The notes under the pieces were generated by a model that was not told the DNA's origin, made no database searches, and was given only the letters and a program-made list of their open reading frames with translations. The translations under genes and the position numbers were made by a program. From Corynebacterium kefirresidentii (GTDB taxonomy: Bacteria > Actinomycetota > Actinomycetes > Mycobacteriales > Mycobacteriaceae): a stretch of 64,000 bases of DNA. How positions within the stretch are numbered: the stretch's first letter is position 1; each line of letters opens with the position of its first letter. Below are positions 1 through 8,742 of the stretch, one piece after another. The stretch covers positions 54,146 to 118,145 of the forward strand of contig NGUZ01000004.1 in assembly GCA_002154655.1 (NCBI GenBank), in the 5' to 3' direction.

Positions 1-278
1 ATGTCGACGTCGAGGGTGCGCGGGCCCCAGTGGCGCACCCGCACCCGCTCGGCGGCCTCTTCGAGCTTCTGCCCGCGGCGCAGGAGTTCCTTCGGAGTCT
101 CCTCGACGTCCACGATGAGCACCGCGTTGAGGAATTCGTCTTGGTCCGTCACGCCCCACGGCGGGGTGGCATAGACCGGCGATGCGGCGACAATTTCGCC
201 GGCGAACTCGTCGAATACCGTACGCAACAGCTCCACGCGGTCATCCATATTGGATCCGATGGATAGCACCGCGCGCAT
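1..278 (-). CDS. folK: Hydroxymethyl-dihydropterin pyrophosphokinase (partial, 3' end outside window)
   Basis: FolK transfers pyrophosphate from ATP to 6-hydroxymethyl-7,8-dihydropterin, giving the substrate of FolP. Reading leftward from the ATG at 276-278 gives an open frame starting MRAVLSIGSNMDDR, with a central ATPPWGVTDQDEFLNA stretch and, at the window edge, GPRTLDVD. These match the HPPK start (SIGSN), the pterin-binding loop and the G-RTLD-D catalytic motif. About 92 residues are visible of a family that runs about 150-170, so the C-terminal third lies outside. The start overlaps the folB stop as TAATG, a sign of translational coupling in the folate operon. Confidence 0.93.
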   Translation of the reverse strand, partial: MRAVLSIGSNMDDRVELLRTVFDEFAGEIVAASPVYATPPWGVTDQDEFLNAVLIVDVEETPKELLRRGQKLEEAAERVRVRHWGPRTLDVD

Positions 279-658
279 TAGAGGGTCCTCGCGTGCTTGC
301 GGGAGCGGCGGGCGACCACGGCGACGTCGGCAAAAGTGCGTGGAATCGGCGCCTGCGGCTTGTGCAGGGTGACCTCTACGGCATGCAGGCCCTCGAAGGT
401 CTCCATGATGGTATCGGCCACCTCGCTGGCAACGGTCTCGATGAGGTCGCGGGCGGGGCCTTCGATGATGTCTGCAGCGACGTCGGCAAGCTGGGCGTAA
501 TTGATGGTCTTGGTCAGATCATCGGTAGCGGCGGCCTCGGCGAAATCGGACCAGCAGGTGATGTCCACGATGAAAGGCTGGCCGGTACGCTTTTCTTCCT
601 CAAAGACGCCGTGGTAGCCAAAGCATTCCAGGCCGGTGAGTTCAATGCGGTCTGCCAT
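278..658 (-). CDS. folB: Dihydroneopterin aldolase
   Basis: FolB splits 7,8-dihydroneopterin into 6-hydroxymethyl-dihydropterin and glycolaldehyde, the step between FolE and FolK/FolP. The 126-residue product has the family start (RIELTGLECFGYHGVFEEEK), with the FGYHGV motif that holds the conserved Tyr and the active-site Glu just after, and a late LHKPQAPIP stretch typical of bacterial FolB. Length is normal. It starts 3 nt after the folP stop and its stop overlaps the folK start by one base, so it is an internal gene of the leftward folE-folP-folB-folK operon. Confidence 0.95.
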   Translation of the reverse strand: MADRIELTGLECFGYHGVFEEEKRTGQPFIVDITCWSDFAEAAATDDLTKTINYAQLADVAADIIEGPARDLIETVASEVADTIMETFEGLHAVEVTLHKPQAPIPRTFADVAVVARRSRKHARTL

Positions 659-661
659 GAT

Positions 662-1624
662 TTACTCCTCAGGTTTACGTGATAGAGCCGTGGACTTCAT
701 AGTTCCATTGCCATCAGCGCCATTGCTATAGCTGCCACTGGCGTTGACCCCACCCGTGTAGTCATTGCCGGCGTTCCAAGCGGCCGCCACATCCACGGCG
801 TCGCGGGAGACGGCAACCTCATGCACGCGCACACCCCACGCCCCCATCTGGGCGGAAATGGCGGTTACGGCCGCGGTAGCGGGATCGGCCAGCAGTGGGC
901 TGGACTCCACACCGCGATCCTCCCGAATGGCGGCCAGGAACCGTTTACGGGATGCGCCTACCAGGAGGGGGAATTCGCCGCCGAAGAACTCCGGCAGGGC
1001 CTTGAGCAACGCCCAATTATCCTGCGGGGTTTTGGCAAAGCCCAAGCCCGGATCGAGCACGATATTATCCCGCCGCACGCCGGCGTCTAGCGCGTTATTC
1101 GCCAGGCGTTCTAGGGTTTCTCGCACATCGCGCACCACATCGCCGCCGTGATCGGCGCTGCCGGCCGCGGAGCCGAATGCGCCCTCCTGCAGCGTGCGCC
1201 AGTGCATGAGGCACACGGGCACGCCGGCCTCGGCCATCGCGCGATACATCTCTGCATCGGCCAGGCCACCAGAGACATCATTAATCATGTCCACGCCGGC
1301 CGCTGCCGCCGCACGCGCCACCGAGGCGCGCATCGTATCCACGGAGGTGCGGATGCCGAGCTTGCTCAAAGCCTGAATGACGGGCACCACGCGGCGCTCC
1401 TCGACGTCCGCCTCCACGCGGACCGCGCCCGGGCGGGTGGATTCGCCGCCGACGTCAATCATGTCAGCACCCTGCGCCACGAGCTCGCGGGCATGGTTAA
1501 TGGCGGCATCAAAGTCCAACCACCGGCCGCCATCGGAAAAGGAATCCTCCGTAACGTTGACGATGCCCATCACCAGAGTGCGATTGCTCCTGGTGAGATC
1601 CGAAACCGAGGTTGCCTGCTGCAT
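662..1624 (-). CDS. folP: Dihydropteroate synthase
   Basis: FolP condenses 6-hydroxymethyl-dihydropterin pyrophosphate with p-aminobenzoate and is the sulfonamide target. The start is followed within about 20 residues by VMGIVNVTEDSFSDGG, the first family signature, then GADMIDVGGESTRPGA, DPGLGFAKT and a GASRKRF motif for pterin and phosphate binding. The ATG at 1622-1624 is preceded by AAGGAG at six bases, which supports this start. At 320 residues it is longer than the roughly 280-residue family norm because of a Gly/Asn/Ser-rich C-terminal tail after the catalytic barrel. It lies 36 bases after folE. Confidence 0.95.
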   Translation of the reverse strand: MQQATSVSDLTRSNRTLVMGIVNVTEDSFSDGGRWLDFDAAINHARELVAQGADMIDVGGESTRPGAVRVEADVEERRVVPVIQALSKLGIRTSVDTMRASVARAAAAAGVDMINDVSGGLADAEMYRAMAEAGVPVCLMHWRTLQEGAFGSAAGSADHGGDVVRDVRETLERLANNALDAGVRRDNIVLDPGLGFAKTPQDNWALLKALPEFFGGEFPLLVGASRKRFLAAIREDRGVESSPLLADPATAAVTAISAQMGAWGVRVHEVAVSRDAVDVAAAWNAGNDYTGGVNASGSYSNGADGNGTMKSTALSRKPEE

Positions 1625-1660
1625 GGCGTGCTCCTTAAGGCTTTTAATGGTGAACCGAAT

Positions 1661-2254
1661 TTAGCTACGAATCAGGCTGAGTACCTCTGCACGAGAGGCG
1701 GCATTATTCTTGAAGCCTCCGCGCACCGCGGAGGTGGTCGTCGTCGCACCAGGCTTGCGGATGCCGCGCATGGCCATGCACAGATGCTCGCACTCGATGA
1801 CCACGATGACGGACTGCGCGCCAAGGACCTCCACCAGGGCATCCGCGACCTGTTGGGTCAGGCGCTCTTGGACCTGGGGGCGCTTGGCGTACATATCCGC
1901 CAAGCGGGCGAGCTTGCTCAAACCGGTGACGTGTCCATCTTTACCTGGGATATAACCAATGTGCGCCACGCCGTAGAACGGCACTAAGTGGTGCTCGCAG
2001 GTGGAATAGATAGGAATATCGCGCACCAGGACCAGTTCTTGGTGGTCCTCGGCGAAGGTCTTGTGCAGGACCTCGGTTGGGTCTTCGTGCAGGCCGGCAA
2101 AGACCTCGCGGTAGGCGCGGGCCACGCGGGCCGGGGTTTCGCGCAAACCCTCGCGGTCGGGGTCCTCCCCCACTGCAAGGAGCAACTCGCGTACCGCCGC
2201 CTCCGCCCGGTCCTGGTCGAAGGGGGCGCGGGCGGGAATATGATTATCAGGCAT
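1661..2254 (-). CDS. folE: GTP cyclohydrolase I
   Basis: FolE converts GTP to 7,8-dihydroneopterin triphosphate, the first step of tetrahydrofolate synthesis. The 197-residue protein carries the zinc-site motif [10 protein letters not shown] and the second Cys in [13 protein letters not shown], plus the GLSKLARL and [11 protein letters not shown] signatures. Length is normal. Its start codon overlaps the ftsH stop as TAATG, so folate synthesis here is coupled to the ftsH transcript; this gene order is common in corynebacteria. Confidence 0.96.
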   Translation of the reverse strand: MPDNHIPARAPFDQDRAEAAVRELLLAVGEDPDREGLRETPARVARAYREVFAGLHEDPTEVLHKTFAEDHQELVLVRDIPIYSTCEHHLVPFYGVAHIGYIPGKDGHVTGLSKLARLADMYAKRPQVQERLTQQVADALVEVLGAQSVIVVIECEHLCMAMRGIRKPGATTTTSAVRGGFKNNAASRAEVLSLIRS

Positions 2255-4611
2255 TAGTTATCTTCTTGCTTGTCGTCCTCGCGCGCATAGGGATTCTTGC
2301 GGCGATCCTTCTCGTCCCAGCCGGGGCTAAACCACTGGCTGGTCTCAGCCTCAGCATCCGCGCCGGCTTCCGGCTTGTGATGCTTACCGCCGCCCGTAGC
2401 GGGGCGTGCGGCGGGGCGCGCCGTCGGACGCTCAGCGGGTTCGGAGGGCTGAGCCGCCTGATTAGGCTGTGCGCCAGCTCGTGTGGTGTCTGTGGACTCC
2501 TTGCCCTGCTTTGCTGGGGTGCTTCCCAACTCGCGGGCGGTGTCCGGATCGACGTAATCGCCAGCGTGCTGGCCAAAGTTGAAGCCTACTTCGCCCTTCG
2601 GTTCTTCACCGGCGAGGCGGCGCTCACGGGCGGCCCGGGAGGCATCGAGAAGCGTCATGCGCTTAGGCAGCTCCTCGCCGCGCTCCTTGGCTAGCTCGAC
2701 CGGGGTCTTGACCGGCGCATAACCAATCTGGCGGGGGAAGCGATCGTCCTCGCCTGGGAAAACGTCGAAGGCTTCGCGTGGCTCGATGCCATCGAAGATG
2801 CGCTCCAGGTCGGGGCGGCGCAGGGTTTCCTTCTCCAGCAGGGCCTCGGCCAGCTTGTCCAGGTAGTGACGGTTATTGCGCAAGATGTCATAGGCCTGCT
2901 CGTGCGCGCGCTCGAGCAAGTAGCGCATCTGCTCATCGATCTTGGAGGCAACCTCATCGGAGTAATCGATGGAGCCACCGCCACCCATCTGGCTGAAGGG
3001 ATCACCCTGCTCCTTGCCGTACTTCACGGTGCCCAGGTCCGGGGAGAAGCCGTACTCGGTGAGCATGGAACGAGCGATCTTGGTGGCGTTTTCAATATCG
3101 GAAGACGCACCAGTGGTCGGCGCACCAAAGACCAGCTCCTCGGCAGCGCGGCCGCCCATGGCAAAGACCAAGCGGGAGAAGAGCTCATCGCGGGTGTACA
3201 TGCCCTTGTCATCTTCCTGGGAGGTCATGGCGTGGCCGCCGGTGCGGCCGCGGGCCAGGATGGTGACCTTGTAGACCCGCTCGATGTCCTTGAGCGCCCA
3301 CGCAGAAAGCGTGTGTCCGCCCTCGTGATAAGCGGTGACCTTCTTCTCGTGCTCGGAGATGATCTTGCCTTGGCGGCGCGGGCCGCCGACGACGCGGTCG
3401 GTAGCCTCTTCCAAGGCGTCATAGGTAATGACGTTGCCGCCGATGCGGGCGGTAAGCAATGCGGCCTCGTTGAGCACATTGGCCAGGTCTGCACCGGACA
3501 TGCCGGCGGTGCGCTTAGCTAGCTGCGCTACGTCGACCTCTTCTGCCAGCGGCTTATTTTTCGCATGCACGCGCAAGATCTGCTCGCGGCCGGCAAGATC
3601 CGGGTTAGTGACCGGAATCTGGCGGTCGAAGCGGCCCGGGCGCAGCAGCGCCGGATCGAGGATATCCGGACGGTTGGTAGCGGCGATGAGGATTACGCCT
3701 TCGCGGTCACCAAAGCCATCCATTTCTACCAGGAGCTGGTTTAGGGTCTGTTCGCGCTCATCGTGGCCGCCGCCGGTTCCGGAACCGCGCTGGCGGCCAA
3801 CGGCGTCGATCTCATCCACGAAGATAATGCAGGGGCTGTTTTCCTTCGCCTGCTTGAACAAGTCGCGCACGCGGGAGGCACCCACACCCACGAACATCTC
3901 CACGAAGTCAGAACCGGAGATGGAGTAGAACGGTACGCCGGCCTCGCCGGCCACGGCGCGAGCAAGCAAGGTTTTGCCGGTGCCGGGTGGACCGTAGAGC
4001 AGCACGCCGCGCGGGATCTTGGCTCCAAGATCGTGGTAGCGGGTGGGGTCTTCCAGGAAGTCCTTGATTTCCTGCAACTCGTCTACGGCCTCGTCCGCGC
4101 CGGCCACGTCCTCAAAAGTATTGGTCGGCATATCCTTGGTCAGTTCCTTAGCCTTGGAACCGCCGATACCAAACATGCCGCCTGCACCCTGCTGCATGCG
4201 GGACATGAGCCAGAAGAGCACACCGAAGAGGATGAGCATAGGCAGCAGCATGCTGAGCATGGAGCCGAGGAAGGATTCCTGCGTGACATTGGTCTGGTAC
4301 TTCTGGGCACCAGAATCCTTGACAGAGTTAAAGACCTGCTCGGAGGCGCGGGCCGGGTACTTGGCCACAATCTCCTTCACGCCTTCGCGCTCATCTACCG
4401 TGATTTCGTCCTTGAGCTTGATGCGCAAGCGCTGCTCGCGGTCATCAATTTCCACCTCATCGACGTTTTTGTCTTTGAGCTGGGTCAGTGCAACGGAGGT
4501 ATCCGCTTGCACGTAGCCGCGGGCATCGTTGCTAAAGAAGGTAAAGGCGTACAGCGCGATAAGGATAAGCGCCGCTATCCCGCCGTAGCGAATAATCTTG
4601 TTGTTTTTCAT
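2254..4611 (-). CDS. ftsH: ATP-dependent zinc metalloprotease FtsH
   Basis: FtsH is the membrane-anchored AAA+ protease that degrades misfolded membrane proteins. The 785-residue product shows a TM helix at residues 8-26, an extracytoplasmic region, a second TM near 115-135, Walker A GPPGTGKT, Walker [16 protein letters not shown], the second region of homology ending RPGRFDR, and the zinc site HEGGH in place of the commoner HEAGH. After the protease domain comes a Pro/Ala/Gly/Ser-rich tail of about 150 residues, as in other actinobacteria and longer than in E. coli. It sits between hpt and folE. Confidence 0.97.
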   Translation of the reverse strand: MKNNKIIRYGGIAALILIALYAFTFFSNDARGYVQADTSVALTQLKDKNVDEVEIDDREQRLRIKLKDEITVDEREGVKEIVAKYPARASEQVFNSVKDSGAQKYQTNVTQESFLGSMLSMLLPMLILFGVLFWLMSRMQQGAGGMFGIGGSKAKELTKDMPTNTFEDVAGADEAVDELQEIKDFLEDPTRYHDLGAKIPRGVLLYGPPGTGKTLLARAVAGEAGVPFYSISGSDFVEMFVGVGASRVRDLFKQAKENSPCIIFVDEIDAVGRQRGSGTGGGHDEREQTLNQLLVEMDGFGDREGVILIAATNRPDILDPALLRPGRFDRQIPVTNPDLAGREQILRVHAKNKPLAEEVDVAQLAKRTAGMSGADLANVLNEAALLTARIGGNVITYDALEEATDRVVGGPRRQGKIISEHEKKVTAYHEGGHTLSAWALKDIERVYKVTILARGRTGGHAMTSQEDDKGMYTRDELFSRLVFAMGGRAAEELVFGAPTTGASSDIENATKIARSMLTEYGFSPDLGTVKYGKEQGDPFSQMGGGGSIDYSDEVASKIDEQMRYLLERAHEQAYDILRNNRHYLDKLAEALLEKETLRRPDLERIFDGIEPREAFDVFPGEDDRFPRQIGYAPVKTPVELAKERGEELPKRMTLLDASRAARERRLAGEEPKGEVGFNFGQHAGDYVDPDTARELGSTPAKQGKESTDTTRAGAQPNQAAQPSEPAERPTARPAARPATGGGKHHKPEAGADAEAETSQWFSPGWDEKDRRKNPYAREDDKQEDN

Positions 4612-4623
4612 TACTGCGCGATT

Positions 4624-5211
4624 TTAGTCGGTGGTGTATACATCAGGGTGAAGGGTGCCCACGTAGGGCAGATCGCGGTAGCGTTCCGCATAATCCAGCC
4701 CGTAGCCGATGACGAATTCATTAGGGATATCAAAGCCCACATCCAAAAGGTCGATATCGGCCTTTACTACCTCCGGCTTGCGCAGCAGCGTGACCACATC
4801 AAGCGAGGCCGGGTTTCGCCCCTTCAGGTTCCGGATAAGCCATGACAGGGTAAGCCCGGAATCGATGATGTCTTCCACGATGAGCACGTTGCGCCCCGCA
4901 ATATCGCGGTCCAGGTCCTTCAAAATGCGCACCACACCGGAAGAAGAAGTGGAGGCGCCATACGAGGACACGGCCATAAACTCCAACTCGGAGGGGATGG
5001 ATAGCTTGCGCGCGAAGTCCGTAAGGAAGAACGCCGCACCCTTGAGCACGCAGACCAAAAGCAGGTCTTGCTCAGCGTCGGCATATTTTTCAGAGACCAT
5101 ATCCGCGAGCTCTTGGACGCGGTTTTGCAATTCCTCTTCTCCAATGAGGATTGCTTCTACATCGTCACCGTAGCGGTTTGCGGGAACGGCGAAGTCTTTC
5201 TTGTCGTGCAC
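4624..5211 (-). CDS. hpt: Hypoxanthine phosphoribosyltransferase
   Basis: Purine salvage enzyme that joins hypoxanthine or guanine to PRPP. The 195-residue protein has the PRPP-binding signature [14 protein letters not shown], an upstream [10 protein letters not shown] loop, and the C-terminal [17 protein letters not shown] stretch typical of HGPRTs. Length is normal. It lies 12 nt from both tilS and ftsH in the conserved tilS-hpt-ftsH order found in many Gram-positive bacteria. Confidence 0.95.
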   Translation of the reverse strand: MHDKKDFAVPANRYGDDVEAILIGEEELQNRVQELADMVSEKYADAEQDLLLVCVLKGAAFFLTDFARKLSIPSELEFMAVSSYGASTSSSGVVRILKDLDRDIAGRNVLIVEDIIDSGLTLSWLIRNLKGRNPASLDVVTLLRKPEVVKADIDLLDVGFDIPNEFVIGYGLDYAERYRDLPYVGTLHPDVYTTD

Positions 5212-5223
5212 GTGTGCGCTCCT

Positions 5224-6171
5224 TTAATGACCGGACAATAGTGCCAGTTTGCCACCTATACGGGCTACTTCCAACCTCTGCCCCACCTGCCGCGCCGATC
5301 GCACGGCCACCGGGCCTTGCCCGTGCCAGTGGGTGCACAGCTTGCCGACGTCCCCCACTGCCCTCCTTGTTACCTCTACCCCCTCGCTGACCAGCCACGC
5401 CGCGATCGCTCGCCGGCGGCGCGGTTCCGCCATCGCGGCCAGCGCCGCGCAGTCCGTGGTGGGTGGGGTGCGCAGGGTGGCGTCGTCAAGCGCGGCGTCG
5501 CCTGCCGCTTGCGCCAGCGCTGGCACCACATCCCCGCCGATGATGCGGCTCAACTGCGGGATCACCTCGCGGCGCAGCGCCACGCGGCGGAAATTCGTGT
5601 CCGCGTTCTGCGGATCCTGCCACGCCGAAAGGCCCAACTCCGCGCAGGCGCCCTCGGTATCGGCGCGGCGCACGCCTAATAGTGGGCGCACCACGCGGGC
5701 GCCTTCCACCTCGCTGCGCTCGTTCATGCCGGTCACTCGCCCGCGCAGCGCCCCCAGCAGCAGCGTTTCCGCCTGGTCATCGGCCGTGTGCGCCACGGCT
5801 ACTTCTAGCTCTTCGGCCGCACTGGCGGCGGCTAGGGCCCGGTACCGCGCCACCCGCGCGGCCGCCTCCATCGACTCTGGACCCGCCCCGTCGGCCTCGA
5901 CGCTGAGCACCCGCGCTCGCGCGCCCAGTTCTCGGGCTTGCTCGGCAGCGCGCTCGGCTTGCGCCCGCGAGCCCTCTTGCAAGCGGTGGTCCACGCATAA
6001 TGCGAGCACGTCATGCCCCTCAGCCACCAGCGCCGCCAGCAGCGCCAAAGAATCCGCGCCTCCGGAAAGCCCCACTGCCACGGTGCGGTTGAGGGAGGCG
6101 GCGCGCACGCCGCGTCGACAAGCTAAAAAGTGCGGCGAGACCCGCGGCCAAAAGGGCTTTTTAGAACTCAT
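5224..6171 (-). CDS. tilS: tRNA(Ile)-lysidine synthase
   Basis: TilS attaches lysine to C34 of the CAU-anticodon isoleucine tRNA so that it reads AUA. The product carries the PP-loop LSGGADSLAL, a DHRLQEGS segment and HTADDQAETLLL, all family motifs. I chose the ATG at 6169-6171 (315 residues) rather than an in-frame ATG further upstream, because the upstream stretch runs antiparallel through dacB coding sequence and reads as non-protein-like. The start lies inside the last codons of dacB (an 11-base overlap), implying translational coupling. The protein is slightly short for the family, with a reduced C-terminal domain as in other actinobacteria. Confidence 0.92.
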   Translation of the reverse strand: MSSKKPFWPRVSPHFLACRRGVRAASLNRTVAVGLSGGADSLALLAALVAEGHDVLALCVDHRLQEGSRAQAERAAEQARELGARARVLSVEADGAGPESMEAAARVARYRALAAASAAEELEVAVAHTADDQAETLLLGALRGRVTGMNERSEVEGARVVRPLLGVRRADTEGACAELGLSAWQDPQNADTNFRRVALRREVIPQLSRIIGGDVVPALAQAAGDAALDDATLRTPPTTDCAALAAMAEPRRRRAIAAWLVSEGVEVTRRAVGDVGKLCTHWHGQGPVAVRSARQVGQRLEVARIGGKLALLSGH

Positions 6172-7447
6172 GCAGCGCAGAAGCCAACGCGTCTTGGGCC
6201 TGGCGAGCGGCCTGGATATCGCCGCCATTGACGAGGAAAGCAAAAGCATACACACGTCCCGAATTGCCCTGCGCAGTACCGGCCAGGGCCGAAACACCCG
6301 TCAGCGTGCCGGTCTTGGCGCGCACATAGCCCTTGGCCGCGGAATCGCCGTAGCGCTCGTACAGCGTGCCATCGCCGCCGGCCACCGGCAGGTAAGACAC
6401 CAGCGGGCGTAGGTGCGGATCCTTGACCGCACCATTTATGAGCTGCGTCAACAGCCCGGCGGTGAGCCGGTTGTCTACCGAGAGCCCGGAATTGTCCTTA
6501 ATCTCGACGCCCTCAACGTCGAATCCTTGCTCCCGCAGCACCTCGAGCGTGGCCTGCGTATCGCCTTCAAAGCTGGCTTCCTCGCCACGGGCCATCGCCA
6601 GCTCACGCGCAATGGCCTCGGCCATGACATTATCGGAATGGCGCACCATTTCTCGGGCGCGGTCCGCTAGCGGCGGCGAATCCACGCTCGCCACCTCCTG
6701 CGCATTCTCGGCCACAGAGCCCATGCCTGCCTCGCTTGCACCGAGGCGTTCACCCAGCTGCTTAGCGACGTCCAAAGCCGGCGTATGGCTGCGCGGCACA
6801 TCCCCCGTCGTCGCCCCCAAACGCCCGCCGTAGAGCATGGCCGGTTCCATCGGCGCGACGAAGCCACCGTCCACGTTTTCCGGATCCCACCCCGGGGCCT
6901 GCGCCTCGCCAGACCACACGGAAGTATCGATGTAGACACCATCGACCTGATCGATGTTCTGAGAAATCTGCTCAGCTAAGTCATCGAGCTGCTCGTGGGT
7001 CATCCATACATCACCCGCAGCCTTGATGACCACGTTCTTCTCATTCGCACCGCGGTAGACCTTAGTGGTGATTTTCTCGTTCTCATCCAACGCCAACGTC
7101 GCCGCCGCGGTAGTGAGCACCTTCGTGGACGAGGCCGGGGTCAGCCGCTTATCCGCGTCCCGCTGCCACACCACGTCCCCGGTCTCGGTATCAATTACCT
7201 CGCCGCCGAACGTGGCAAGGTCCTTATTCTTAGAGAGCTCATCCAGCTTCGCGCTTAGCGCATCCAGGTCCGCCTCCCCCGGCTCGGCGGTGCGCAAAGG
7301 TTCCTCAGGAGCCTGCACCGCCTGCGCTTCTCCGTGCGAGAGATCGCCGTATTCGCGCTGGAGGGTAACGCCCAGCGCAGCCGTACCTCCGACCGCTGCC
7401 GCTACCACGAGCGCGGTCGCTGACCACCAAACATGCTTTGCTTTCAT
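6161..7447 (-). CDS. dacB: D-alanyl-D-alanine carboxypeptidase / PBP4 (peptidase S13)
   Basis: Trims or cleaves peptidoglycan cross-links outside the cytoplasmic membrane. The start at 7447 gives [21 protein letters not shown], an N-terminal signal anchor, followed by a linker and the S13 domain. Penicillin-binding motifs are visible: SSTK (SXXK nucleophile), RHSDNVMAE (SXN) and AKTGTLTG (KTG). The 428-residue length fits class C PBPs. In-frame codons further upstream cross the divergent ppa start region and are unlikely to be translated. It leads the tilS-hpt-ftsH run. Confidence 0.93.
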   Translation of the reverse strand: MKAKHVWWSATALVVAAAVGGTAALGVTLQREYGDLSHGEAQAVQAPEEPLRTAEPGEADLDALSAKLDELSKNKDLATFGGEVIDTETGDVVWQRDADKRLTPASSTKVLTTAAATLALDENEKITTKVYRGANEKNVVIKAAGDVWMTHEQLDDLAEQISQNIDQVDGVYIDTSVWSGEAQAPGWDPENVDGGFVAPMEPAMLYGGRLGATTGDVPRSHTPALDVAKQLGERLGASEAGMGSVAENAQEVASVDSPPLADRAREMVRHSDNVMAEAIARELAMARGEEASFEGDTQATLEVLREQGFDVEGVEIKDNSGLSVDNRLTAGLLTQLINGAVKDPHLRPLVSYLPVAGGDGTLYERYGDSAAKGYVRAKTGTLTGVSALAGTAQGNSGRVYAFAFLVNGGDIQAARQAQDALASALHEF

Positions 7448-7529
7448 TGCCTTTAACCCTAGCGCGAATCCGCAACGCGCTAGACTATGGGCAGTAATTG
7501 ATACCCAATCCCCCATGGAGGACATCGCT

Positions 7530-8003
7530 GTGAGCGTTGAAGTAACCATTGAAATCCCGAAGGGCTCCCGCAACAAGTACGAGGTTGACCACGAGTCCGG
7601 CAAGGTCTACCTCGACCGTTACCTGTTCACCCCGATGGCTTACCCGGCTGACTATGGCTTCATCGACCACACCCTGGGCGAGGACGGCGACCCGCTCGAC
7701 GCCCTGGTCATCCTGCCGGAGCCGGTCTTCCCGGGCGTAGTCGTTGAGGCCCGCATCGTCGGCGTCTTCAAGATGACCGACGAGGCCGGCGGCGACGACA
7801 AGCTGCTCGCCGTCATCGATGACCCGCGCTGGGAGCGCTACCAGGACATCGACGATGTGGAGCAGCACATCAAGGACGAAATCGAGCACTTCTTCGTCCA
7901 CTACAAGGACCTGGAGCCGAACAAGGAAGTCACTGGCTCCGGCTGGGGCGACAAGGCTGAGGCAGAAAAGATCCTCGACGAGGCTAAGGCTCGCTTCAAA
8001 TAA
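7530..8003 (+). CDS. ppa: Inorganic pyrophosphatase (family I)
   Basis: Soluble pyrophosphatase that hydrolyses PPi to drive biosynthesis. I start at GTG 7530, which lies eight bases after a GGAGG; the ATG at 7515 overlaps that ribosome site and the N-terminus from GTG ([20 protein letters not shown]) matches actinobacterial Ppa. The 157-residue protein has the signature [10 protein letters not shown] with its metal-binding aspartates, and the [21 protein letters not shown] core. It is divergent from dacB across about 80 bases that must hold both promoters. Confidence 0.96.
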   Translation: MSVEVTIEIPKGSRNKYEVDHESGKVYLDRYLFTPMAYPADYGFIDHTLGEDGDPLDALVILPEPVFPGVVVEARIVGVFKMTDEAGGDDKLLAVIDDPRWERYQDIDDVEQHIKDEIEHFFVHYKDLEPNKEVTGSGWGDKAEAEKILDEAKARFK

Positions 8004-8036
8004 GCGCTTCTGCCGCACGCTAACGGCGGCACTGTG

Positions 8037-8100
8037 AAGGTACGTTTCCGCAGACGGTGGAGACCGAAGAGGTTTCCCACCGCGCGCCGAAGCGTACCTT
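8037..8100 (+). terminator. Compound stem-loop after ppa
   Basis: Outer arms AAGGTACG (8037-8044) and CGTACCTT (8093-8100) are perfectly complementary. Inside them CGGTGG pairs with CCACCG, and AGACC pairs with GGTTT around a GAAGA loop, leaving one bulged C. A smaller TGCCGC...GCGGCA hairpin lies just before, at 8011-8031. The element is followed by a broken T tract (CTTTCGCGTTTTCC). It is probably the ppa terminator, though it is more elaborate than usual. Confidence 0.55.
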
Positions 8101-8124
8101 TCGCGTTTTCCGACTAATCACTGT

Positions 8125-8183
8125 CGTTCACAGTAAATAGTGGCGAAAAATAGCGTGTTTCGGGGCGTTATTTGCCGTGAACG
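8125..8183. repeat. Palindromic repeat, copy 1
   Basis: Arms CGTTCACAGTAAATAGTG (8125-8142) and CGTTATTTGCCGTGAACG (8166-8183) pair at 14 of 18 positions; three of the four mismatches are G-U wobbles in plus-strand RNA. The loop holds its own CGAAA/TTTCG stem. The arm consensus GTTCACGGTAAATAGCG recurs at 12382-12435 on the far side of the ABC/two-component module. Confidence 0.75.
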
Positions 8184-8213
8184 TTAAAGGCACCTGTGGA
8201 CGAAAACCGCGCC

Positions 8214-8735
8214 TTAGAAGCCACAATGGGAGGCAAGCCAGCCGTCGAGCTCAGATTCCGGAGCATCAGGAGCGATGGGGTCCTCGACGAACTCCTCACC
8301 TGTGCACGCCTTGTCCTTGGCAGTAGTGAGCATGAGCGAGCGGCCGTCCGGGTAATCCAGCACCACGTTGGCGGAGGCGTAGCCGGCGGTCGGCTCGCCG
8401 AAGGTGCGCACGTTGTCCAGGCCGCGGAAGGTCAGGAGGATGGCTTCGGCGGAGGAGGCGGCGTCGATGGCGGCATCGAGGAGCTCCGCGTTGGTCGGGT
8501 CCTCTTTCAAAGCCTCGCGGGCGCGCTGAAATTCTTCACTCTCGCCATAGATTCCGGTATACGCTGCGGTATCCACCACCGCGGTGTTGATGTGTTTTTC
8601 GCTGGCGTTGAAAAGAAAATAGGGCTAGCCCAGCAGCGCCCCGCCATAGGAGGGGCCGAGGAAGTACACGGCGGCGAACACCGCGATAAAGGCAACGCTG
8701 AAGAGTCCGCCAAGAATTTTCAGTACAGTTTTCAT
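8214..8735 (-). pseudogene. Decayed S41-family (tail-specific) peptidase
   Basis: From ATG 8733-8735 the frame encodes a membrane anchor (MKTVLKILGGLFSVAFIAVF..., 36 residues) and meets an in-frame TAG at 8625-8627. The same frame then stays open to 8214. After the stop the sequence resembles the N-terminal region of membrane-anchored S41 peptidases (GIYGESEEFQRAR) and then jumps to the C-terminal part, SSAEAILLTFRGLDNVRTFGEPTAG and TGEEFVEDPIAPD. The middle of the peptidase, including the usual substrate-binding and GN-GG region, is absent. I read this as an internal in-frame deletion plus a nonsense codon. It follows the permease by 7 nt, so it was probably the last gene of the ABC operon. 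A restart at GTG 8579 could give a 121-residue fragment. Confidence 0.72.
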
Positions 8736-8742
8736 TCTTTTT

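Noticed and set aside
3763-4845. 360-codon plus-strand frame across ftsH and hpt
   Set aside because: Spans two well-supported minus-strand genes; shadow of biased codons.
6172-6297. Longer tilS start at 6297
   Set aside because: The extra 42 codons lie within dacB coding sequence in antisense-like frame; the ATG at 6171 with overlap to the dacB stop is better.
7065-7529. N-terminal extension of ppa by about 155 codons
   Set aside because: Runs antiparallel through dacB; the GTG at 7530 has a ribosome site and matches the family start.
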